39,412 bases of DNA from the NCBI GenBank assembly GCA_016795145.1, contig JAEUII010000391.1:1-39412 (forward strand). Direction: 5' to 3'. Source of the DNA: Planctomycetaceae bacterium (lineage in GTDB: Bacteria; Planctomycetota; Planctomycetia; Planctomycetales; Planctomycetaceae). The notes under the pieces are model-generated. The model saw only the letters and a list, made by a program, of their open reading frames with translations, was not told where the DNA came from and ran no database searches. Both the position numbers and the translations under genes were made by a program. Shown one piece after another: positions 32,807 to 39,412 of the stretch (positions are counted from its first letter, which is position 1; every line of letters starts with the position of its first letter).

Positions 32807-35800
32807 ATGACAGACCGTCAGGATCCGGTCGAAAGACATGTGTTCGAACTTCGGGTACTCAATGAGATTGGAGCCGTCAGCGCTTCTGCGAAGACGTCAT
32901 TCGAAATCCTGTCTCGCACTACACAGCTGATTGCATCTTCGCTGTTTCCAGACAATTGCGGATTCCTGATCGTGGATCAGGAGCGACAGGTGCTGGTCCC
33001 TCATCGTTCCTTTGTCATGACAAATCCAGAGGTTGTCTCCGCAGAAATCCCGCTGTCCGCCGGCCTGACCGGGAAGACCGCGCGTACTGGGCGTCCGTGG
33101 CGGGTGGGCGATGTCCAGCTCGACCCGGACTATTTGAAATCTGACTCTCGTTCTCGGTCCGAGCTCTGTCTGCCGCTCCGGGTCCAGAAGGCCGTGTTTG
33201 GAGTCTTCAATATTGAAAGCTCTCAGCCAGATGCGTTCTCCGAGGCCGACGAGCGGCTGATGATCGCAGTGCTTGATGTGGCAGGGGCAGGCCTGGAACG
33301 TTTGCTCCAGCAGGAGAAACTTCAGGCCAGCGAAATGCGATTTCAGCACATGATGGAGAGCCTGCCAATTGCCGTTCTCGTGCAGGACCTGAAGCGGATT
33401 CATTATGCCAACCCAATGGCGATGAGAATTCTTGGCGTCGCGAGTCTGGAGCGACTCTACCAGATGTCACCTTTTGACCTGTTTGCTCCGGCGTACCGTC
33501 ATGGGATGAGGCAACGAGTTCAACGATCACTGCAGACAAAGGAACCGGTTCCACCTTTCGAAGCACAAGTCATTCGCGACGACGGCACTGTGTCCGATGT
33601 TGAGGTCAGTTCTATCCGGACGGAATACGATGGGGCCGACTGCGTCCAGCTGCACTTCACAGACATCACACAACGAAAACGCGGAGAGCACGCGCTTGCA
33701 GAGAACGAAAAGAAGTTTCGTGAACTGGCAGACGCGATTCCACAAATTGTCTGGATCGCCGGCCCTGACGGAGGGCTGACGCAGCTGAACGCGAAGGCCA
33801 CTGAATATTCCGGTATCGAAGCAGCAAACCTGACAGGATGGTCATGGGACAAGGTGATTCATCCCGACGATCTTGCGGCAACCATTTCGGTCTGGCAGGA
33901 CTGCCTGCGCGAAGGACGGACGCGGGACATCTCGTTCAGAATTCGTCGGGCTGATGGTACGTTTCGATGGCATATCACGCGTCAGGTACCGGTACATGAT
34001 GACACGGGATTCGTCACCACCTGGTATGGGACATGCACGGATATTGAAGACCTCAAACAGGCCGAGAACGTTATTCTGAAGCTGAGTGCTTTTCGGGAGA
34101 CGATCATTCGTACAGCCGCAGAAGGAATCTGTGTCTGCTTCCCATCGCCCGAATTCCCGTTCGTGACGTTTTCGATCTGGAACGATCGAATGACTGAGAT
34201 CACGGGGTACTCCCTGGAGGAGATCAATCGACTGGGCTGGTATCAGTCACTGTATCCCGACCCGGAAGTTCAGGAGAAGGCACAACGGCGAATGGAGCGG
34301 ATGCGGGTTGGCGATGACCTGAGACATGAGGAATGGGAGATTGCCTGCAAAGATGGAACGCACAGAGTGGTTTCCATTTCCACTTCCAGCGTTGAACTGG
34401 AAGACGGCGTCCAGGGCGTTGCAGCACTCATTCACGACGTCACAGACCGTCATCAGGCAGACGCCGCACGTCAGGCAGCCCTCGAAGATCTTCAGAAGTC
34501 TGAAGAAAGGTTCTCCAAGCTGTTTCATGCCAGTCCGTTTTCCATCATCGTTGCGTCTTATCCGGAAGGCCAGATCGTTGAAGCAAACGAGGCGTTCCTG
34601 AAGCTGTTTGGGTTCCAGCTCGAGGAAGTCATCGGGAGGACAACAGGAGAGCTTGGTATTTGGGTGCATTCCAGCGATCGTCGGCGAATGCTGGACAGCC
34701 TGAGTGCTCACGGTGCAGCCCGGAATATGGAATATACGTTCCGCACGAAGGGCGGACGGATTTTCTTTCTTGTCATGTCCGTAGAGATCATTCGTCTGGA
34801 CGGACGAGAATTCTCACTCGCGATGTCAATCGACATCACAGACCGAAAAATGGCGGAGCAAGCCCTCCGTCAGCGAGAACTTCTGCTGCGTGAAAGTGAT
34901 CAGCGTCTTCGGCTGGCCATCCAGGCCACTAATGTGGGGCCATGGGACTGGAACATTCAGACGGGCAAAGTCACGTTCTCTGATGAATGGAAGCGTCAAT
35001 TTGGCTATGACCGTCATGAACTCGACGACCGGTTCGAAGAATGGGAGAACCGCCTGCATCCCGAAGATCGCACTCGCGTCCACACCATCCTCGGAGATTA
35101 CCTCGCACAAAGGCGTCTCGATTATGAAGTCGAGTTCCGCATGCGTCATCGTGATGGAACTTACCGCTGGATCTACACCCGGGGAGAAGCGACGCGTGAC
35201 CAAGCTGGTCGCCCAGTGCACCTGTTCGGCTGCCATCTCGATATCACTGACCGAAAGATGGCAGAGCTGGCAATCCGTGAAAGTGAGGAGCGTTACCGAA
35301 AGCTGTTTGAAACCAGCGGCGACGGCATTTTCATCCTCGATCTGAACGGCACAATTCGCTCAGCCAATCCTGCGGCCGCGAAGATGCATGGCTATGCGCT
35401 TGAGGAGATTATCGGCAGGAATATGCGGGATCTGGATGTCCCAGGCGATGCAAACCAGGTGTCGGATCGGATGCTGCGAATAATGTCCGGAGAGACGTTG
35501 CATTTCGAAGTCGCTCATTACTGCAAAGACAACTCAGAGATTGTCCTTGACGTGATCGCGACGCCATTGCCGCTTGCGGACGAATTGCTGGTTCTGGCGT
35601 TCGACCGCGACATTACAGAGCGCAAGCGAATGGAGAACACGCTGCGTCATATTCTGGAAGCGATCGCTCCTGCCTCTGGCGAAGACTACTTTCAGTCACT
35701 CGTCAATCACCTTTCTCGCGTCTGTCAAATGGACTTCGCCTTCATTGGTGCGATCGAGCAGAATGAAACCGCCGTCCGAACTCTGGCAGTATCGATGCGC

Positions 35801-37678
35801 GGAGAAGCGGCCCCAAATTTCACGTATTCGCTCGCTGATACACCTTGCGAAGGTCTTCTGAGAACGGACTTTTGCAGGTATCCGCACAGCATCCGGCAGC
35901 TTTTTCCCAATGACCAACTCCTCGTTGAAATGGGAATCGAGAGCTATCTCGGAATCCCATTAAAGTCTAAGGATGGGCGAACACTCGGGCTTTTGGTGCT
36001 GCTGGATGGGCACCCAGTTTCTAACACTCAACACGCAGAGACCCTACTTCAGGTTGTAGCACGACAGGCTGCTGCAGAACTTGAACGTGCATTCGCGGAA
36101 AAGTCTCGTGCGGAAGCAATCCATTCTCTCCAGGAAAGCGAGACGTTCCTGCGAATGTCCCAGGAGGCAGCTCACATTGGAAGCTGGGAATGGGACCCTG
36201 GAACGAAGCGGCTCAAATGGTCAGAAGCTCTGGCAGGAATCTATGGACTATCGGTTGAGGAGTTCGATGGGACGATCGAAAGTGCAGTGTCGTACTGCGA
36301 TGCCGAGTCTGCCGGACGCTTTGAGACATTTCTGACACAACTGTGTGGCGGCCATACAACGGAGGGTGTGGAGTTTCGTATTCATCGCCGTGACGGCACA
36401 TCGTGCGATCTCTGGTTCGTTGGACAGATTCGCAGTCGGTCGGACGGCGTGTCTCATAATGTGATTGGTGTCGGGATCGACATCACCGATCGCAAACGCG
36501 AAGAATCCCACCGTCAACTCCTGGCAAGCCAGCTTGCTCAAGCACAGAAACTGGAAGCGATAGGGCGACTTGCAGGAGGCGTGGCTCATGACTTCAACAA
36601 TATCCTAATCGTGATTAACGGCTACGCTCAGCTACTGCTGGCCAGTTTGCCTCCCGCAGACCCGCAGTTCCGGATGTTGACTGAGATCGCCAAAGCGGGC
36701 GAACGAGCGGCGACACTGACTCAACAGCTTTTGAACTACAGTCGAAAACAAGTCCCGAATCGGCGAGCACTCGATTTGAATCGGGAGGTCAATGAGATGG
36801 AGACAATGCTCCGCAAACTCATCGGCGAGAACATCGCATTGAAGATTGAATACCCAACACAGCCAACAACGGTGATGGCAGACGCGGGGCAGATCGGCCA
36901 GGTGGTAATGAACTTGATTGTCAATGCGCGCGACGCGATGCCTGATGGCGGCGTTTTGACGGTAACGATCGACACTGTTGAACCGGGAACATCGCTGTTG
37001 CGGTCTCATCCAGGGATACAGCCCGGCCGGTTCGCCCGCATTCGCGTAGTTGATAAAGGATGTGGCATCCAGCAGGAGCTACTTGAACGAATCTTTGAAC
37101 CATTCTTCACGACAAAAGGTGTCGGAGCAGGCACTGGACTCGGGCTTGCGTCCGTGCGAGCCATTGCGGAAGAAGGAGGGGGATTTGTGCATGTCCATAG
37201 TATCGTAGGACACGGAAGTACGTTCGAATTCTATCTCCCTGCAATCATCGCTATGGCGGCTGAATCGCCAGTTTTGCCCCATGGAGAATCACATGGTCGA
37301 GAGACAATTCTAATAGTAGAGGACGAAGCTCCAGTCCGAAGTGTCATGCGGCTGTTTCTGGAACGCGACGGGTACACGGTCCATGTGGCTGCGGGAGCGC
37401 TGGAGGCACTCCAGGTTTTCGAGCTACATGAAGATGTGATTGACCTCCTCGTCACTGACGTAGTCATGCCCGAGATGAATGGGCGGGAACTTGTTTCGAG
37501 AATTCTGAAGCGAAAGCCGGAAATGAAGTATCTCTTTGTCAGCGGGTACTCCACAGACGATATCGTGCGTCAGGGGGTTCGTTACTCACGTGTTGAACTT
37601 CTTCAGAAACCATTCTCGCCAGGCGTTCTGACAGCCAGAGTCCGGGCAATACTAGACCAGGTTGACGCCTCGGTCTGA
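32807..37678 (+). CDS. Soluble multi-PAS/GAF hybrid sensor histidine kinase with receiver domain
   Basis: 1623 aa from ATG 32807, with GAAAGAG just ahead; the frame is open from 32711. Order (approximate residues): GAF 10-170; PAS 178-293; PAS 302-420; PAS 427-550; PAS 567-685; PAS 698-825; PAS 827-940; GAF 944-1100; PAS 1112-1230; HisKA 1237-1320 with His1261 in GGVAHDFNNIL; HATPase 1360-1480 (MNLIVNARDAM, DKGCGI, FFTTKGVGAGTGLGL); receiver 1500-1620 with Asp1551 in LLVTDVVMPEMNG and Lys in LLQKPFSPG. Most PAS domains end in the D-I-T-D/E-R-K linker. No membrane helix is visible, so sensing is cytoplasmic. The receiver is terminal with no output domain, so a phosphorelay to an unlinked partner is likely. 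Confidence 0.94.
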   Translation: MTDRQDPVERHVFELRVLNEIGAVSASAKTSFEILSRTTQLIASSLFPDNCGFLIVDQERQVLVPHRSFVMTNPEVVSAEIPLSAGLTGKTARTGRPWRVGDVQLDPDYLKSDSRSRSELCLPLRVQKAVFGVFNIESSQPDAFSEADERLMIAVLDVAGAGLERLLQQEKLQASEMRFQHMMESLPIAVLVQDLKRIHYANPMAMRILGVASLERLYQMSPFDLFAPAYRHGMRQRVQRSLQTKEPVPPFEAQVIRDDGTVSDVEVSSIRTEYDGADCVQLHFTDITQRKRGEHALAENEKKFRELADAIPQIVWIAGPDGGLTQLNAKATEYSGIEAANLTGWSWDKVIHPDDLAATISVWQDCLREGRTRDISFRIRRADGTFRWHITRQVPVHDDTGFVTTWYGTCTDIEDLKQAENVILKLSAFRETIIRTAAEGICVCFPSPEFPFVTFSIWNDRMTEITGYSLEEINRLGWYQSLYPDPEVQEKAQRRMERMRVGDDLRHEEWEIACKDGTHRVVSISTSSVELEDGVQGVAALIHDVTDRHQADAARQAALEDLQKSEERFSKLFHASPFSIIVASYPEGQIVEANEAFLKLFGFQLEEVIGRTTGELGIWVHSSDRRRMLDSLSAHGAARNMEYTFRTKGGRIFFLVMSVEIIRLDGREFSLAMSIDITDRKMAEQALRQRELLLRESDQRLRLAIQATNVGPWDWNIQTGKVTFSDEWKRQFGYDRHELDDRFEEWENRLHPEDRTRVHTILGDYLAQRRLDYEVEFRMRHRDGTYRWIYTRGEATRDQAGRPVHLFGCHLDITDRKMAELAIRESEERYRKLFETSGDGIFILDLNGTIRSANPAAAKMHGYALEEIIGRNMRDLDVPGDANQVSDRMLRIMSGETLHFEVAHYCKDNSEIVLDVIATPLPLADELLVLAFDRDITERKRMENTLRHILEAIAPASGEDYFQSLVNHLSRVCQMDFAFIGAIEQNETAVRTLAVSMRGEAAPNFTYSLADTPCEGLLRTDFCRYPHSIRQLFPNDQLLVEMGIESYLGIPLKSKDGRTLGLLVLLDGHPVSNTQHAETLLQVVARQAAAELERAFAEKSRAEAIHSLQESETFLRMSQEAAHIGSWEWDPGTKRLKWSEALAGIYGLSVEEFDGTIESAVSYCDAESAGRFETFLTQLCGGHTTEGVEFRIHRRDGTSCDLWFVGQIRSRSDGVSHNVIGVGIDITDRKREESHRQLLASQLAQAQKLEAIGRLAGGVAHDFNNILIVINGYAQLLLASLPPADPQFRMLTEIAKAGERAATLTQQLLNYSRKQVPNRRALDLNREVNEMETMLRKLIGENIALKIEYPTQPTTVMADAGQIGQVVMNLIVNARDAMPDGGVLTVTIDTVEPGTSLLRSHPGIQPGRFARIRVVDKGCGIQQELLERIFEPFFTTKGVGAGTGLGLASVRAIAEEGGGFVHVHSIVGHGSTFEFYLPAIIAMAAESPVLPHGESHGRETILIVEDEAPVRSVMRLFLERDGYTVHVAAGALEALQVFELHEDVIDLLVTDVVMPEMNGRELVSRILKRKPEMKYLFVSGYSTDDIVRQGVRYSRVELLQKPFSPGVLTARVRAILDQVDASV

Positions 37679-37856
37679 CGCAAAAACAGATCGAGCGTAC
37701 CAAACACACGCCGGAACCAAGGCGATAAATCGCCATCTCAGCATCCGCCCCCCTGTACGTGTTCATTTCACTCGAGCCGCCGCCAAAGATTCCACACAAC
37801 CGTTCCGGCGAGTGAATCGCCCGTCACTGTTGCATGAGCGACCTAATTACATACGC

Positions 37857-38858
37857 TCACAATGAAAGGCGTTTGATCTCACTTTCAGAGAGCACTCGGT
37901 TGAAGATCATGAGTTCGTCAATCTTGCCGAACCAACCGTAACCGTCAGGAGCCTGGCCAACCAGCATGGGTGAATTGTCGTATTGAATCGGCCCCGCGTA
38001 GGGTGCCTTCGGGACAACCGATGACACTTTTGTTCCGTTCAAATAGAGCGTTAGTGTCTGTTCGTCATACGTGCATGCGACGTGTGTCCATGTGCCGTCC
38101 GGAATTGGTGCGTGCGCTGTGTCTGCACCGTAATAGTTTACGAAGAAATGCACATCAGGACTGTTTGGAAGACGCGCGAGTCCGAAGCCGTTCGTCCAGC
38201 TTCCGGAGCCGGACTTCGCAAGAATGCCGCGATAAGAAGAGGACGAATCTTCCATCTTGTCGGGGTTGACCCAAACCGAAATCGTCAAATTCTTTGGACG
38301 CAGCGCAGGATCATCAGTGAACCGGATCCCATCTTGCCCATTCGCAAACTGAAAGCTCCCGCCACGTTTGGCTTCGGAAAGCCATTGCCCACCCTGCCTC
38401 CTGCCCTGCAGCTGACCAGCTCTGCTGGAAACGACACTCTTTGGATCCTCATCAAACGGAAGATACAGCACAAGTCCATCCAGTGATGCGACAGAAGTTG
38501 TCGTGGCTGGCAGGGGCTTAAGCATCACGATGTGTTCCATGGAGATCTTCGTGTCCCCGAACAACGTTCTGAGTTGTATGTCCTCCGGAACGATGGCTCC
38601 GGTCAATCGATCTCCGTTTGGAAACTCCAGCACGACATGTTCGCGATCTGGTTTCCACAACACCTGAGTAACAAGTTTCAGCGAGACACTTTGATCGCCA
38701 AAATCGGTGACCAGACGAATCGAATCTTTCTGGGGCGTCCCGATCACTCGAGATCCATCTGTGAGTTCGACGGCCAGTCGTATGGATTCCTCGGTGTTCG
38801 GAGCCGAAAGGATGGCCGCCCATGAAAGCCCGACAACAATACATGCGATCAGTTTCAT
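37857..38858 (-). CDS. Exported LamG-like jellyroll domain protein
   Basis: 333 aa from ATG 38858 (GGAG seven bases ahead; the frame is open to 38918), with a signal peptide ending about residue 19. Residues 25-115 hold two similar beta-rich halves: LTDGSRVIGTPQKDSIRLVTDFG and FPNGDRLTGAIVPEDIQLRTLFG. Residues 125-333 form a LamG/concanavalin-like domain (GLVLYLPFDEDPK, LTISVWVNPDKM, GTWTHVACTYDEQTLTLYLNG, KIDELMIFNRVLSESEI). LamG domains bind sugars or proteins, and an adhesion or carbohydrate-binding role outside the cytoplasm is the best guess. No enzyme motif is visible. Confidence 0.87.
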   Translation of the reverse strand: MKLIACIVVGLSWAAILSAPNTEESIRLAVELTDGSRVIGTPQKDSIRLVTDFGDQSVSLKLVTQVLWKPDREHVVLEFPNGDRLTGAIVPEDIQLRTLFGDTKISMEHIVMLKPLPATTTSVASLDGLVLYLPFDEDPKSVVSSRAGQLQGRRQGGQWLSEAKRGGSFQFANGQDGIRFTDDPALRPKNLTISVWVNPDKMEDSSSSYRGILAKSGSGSWTNGFGLARLPNSPDVHFFVNYYGADTAHAPIPDGTWTHVACTYDEQTLTLYLNGTKVSSVVPKAPYAGPIQYDNSPMLVGQAPDGYGWFGKIDELMIFNRVLSESEIKRLSL

Positions 38859-39058
38859 CAGAGATCTCCACAAACCAGACGTTGATGCAGACTTCAACGG
38901 CAGACGCAGCAAGCCCATCGCAGCACGATTCGAAACATTTAAAGTGCGACTTTTTTTCTGAGACGTTCGACACGACAGCGAAGTTCCAAGAAAATGGCGA
39001 TTCTGCGCCGCTTCGACGAACCAGATCGGGATCTCATATCCGAGTGCTGCAACAGTTG

Positions 39059-39085
39059 CTGGGCGCTTAGCCTCCGGTTACCCAG
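39059..39085. repeat. Short palindromic element related to the 28923 repeat
   Basis: CTGGG...GCTTAGCC...CCGGTTA-CCCAG: five-base arms around a GCGCTTAGCCTCCGGTT core that resembles the 28923-28948 element. It lies about 20 bases before the YCII gene. Confidence 0.45.
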
Positions 39086-39105
39086 GATCCTGAAAGGGCA
39101 TTTTG

Positions 39106-39412
39106 ATGCCACGTTACCTGATTTCGTTCGATGACGGATCGATGGACCACATTGCAGAGAAAGATCTGCCTGCCGTCGCCGAAGCGGCGCATGCTGTCGT
39201 TCGAGATGCGAAAACAGCGGGCATCTGGCTCTTCGGCTGCGGCGTGCTTCGACAGCGTTCGAGCGTCGTAGGAACGAACGGCGTGGTCTCAGATGGTCCG
39301 TTTCCTGAGACGAAGGCAGTCATAGGTGGCTTTTCAATCATCGAGGTGCCCACACTTGAGGATGCACACCATTGGGCTGCTCTGATTGCGCGAGCATGTC
39401 GTTGCCCGCAGG
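39106..39412 (+). CDS. YCII-related (DGPF-domain) protein, 3' end cut off by the window
   Basis: The first 102 codons of an open frame from ATG 39106, preceded by GAAAGGG. The translation starts MPRYLISFDDGSMDHIA and contains VVSDGPFPETKAVIGGFSI, IEVPTLEDAHHWAALIARAC and CRCP. This is the YCII/DGPF domain, a ferredoxin-like fold found in small putative enzymes often encoded beside ECF sigma factors. The residues DGPF(P/T)ETKE and the closing CRC are typical. Only a few C-terminal residues should be missing. Its function is unknown. Confidence 0.88.
   Translation, partial: MPRYLISFDDGSMDHIAEKDLPAVAEAAHAVVRDAKTAGIWLFGCGVLRQRSSVVGTNGVVSDGPFPETKAVIGGFSIIEVPTLEDAHHWAALIARACRCPQ

Overview
The gene content points to a planctomycete (Planctomycetota, Pirellulales/Planctomycetales-like). 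Two very large proteins have the Planctomycete Cytochrome C / DUF1549 / DUF1553 architecture. One of them overlaps a DUF1501 gene. There is also a Pirellula/Verrucomicrobium-type haem-binding protein, a formylglycine sulfatase, two PQQ-type beta-propeller proteins, LamG and zinc-ribbon proteins, and 'hairpin' repeats of the kind scattered through these genomes. Base composition looks moderately GC-rich and uniform by eye (not computed). I see no tRNA, rRNA, CRISPR, phage or insertion sequence, so this looks like ordinary chromosome with a few decaying patches.

Layout. 1-6 kb (+): end of a VOC protein, an orphan membrane histidine kinase, a secreted sulfatase, gatC, two tandem tatA-type genes, a small membrane protein and a PLP serine/threonine dehydratase. 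5.9-6.6 kb: three and a bit tandem copies of a 193-bp unit made of small hairpins. 6.8-8.5 kb: an ftsW/rodA SEDS gene (+) facing xseB (-). 8.8-12.4 kb (+): a 1195-aa PSCyt/DUF1549/DUF1553 protein with an unusual internal extension. 12.4-20.1 kb (-): a cluster reading PQQ propeller, multi-zinc-ribbon protein, PSCyt1-DUF1549-DUF1553 protein, DUF1501 protein (Tat signal), MFS transporter. 20.3-22.3 kb (+): a secreted two-lobed alpha/beta hydrolase of the acetyl-xylan-esterase type. 22.6-24.4 kb (-): ribosomal protein S1 with a clear intrinsic terminator. 24.8-28.8 kb: a DUF885 metallopeptidase (+), an SGNH hydrolase (+) and a TIGR02603-type cytochrome (-). 29.2-31.2 kb (+): a PQQ propeller fused to six membrane helices. 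31.2-32.4 kb: a decayed area holding a duplicated gene tail, a 21-nt repeat in three copies, a YdjM-like membrane protein whose natural start appears to be ATT, and a broken DUF1016 (YhcG-type) nuclease. 32.8-37.7 kb (+): a 1623-aa hybrid histidine kinase with seven PAS and two GAF domains. 37.9-38.9 kb (-): a LamG protein. From 39.1 kb (+): the start of a YCII/DGPF-domain protein cut by the window end.

How it fits together. Much of the window encodes exported proteins: sulfatase, esterase, SGNH hydrolase, DUF885 peptidase, DUF1501 protein, haem proteins and propellers. This suits a bacterium that takes apart sulfated and acetylated polysaccharides. The Tat subunits can export folded proteins such as the DUF1501 product. 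This functional reading is inference from families; no pathway is complete here.

Most unusual points: the 193-bp hairpin array; the ATT start; the copied and decayed tail of the propeller-membrane gene; the DUF1016 remnant with clustered TAG stops; and near-identical 32-nt repeat copies in opposite orientation upstream of two exported-protein genes 20 kb apart.
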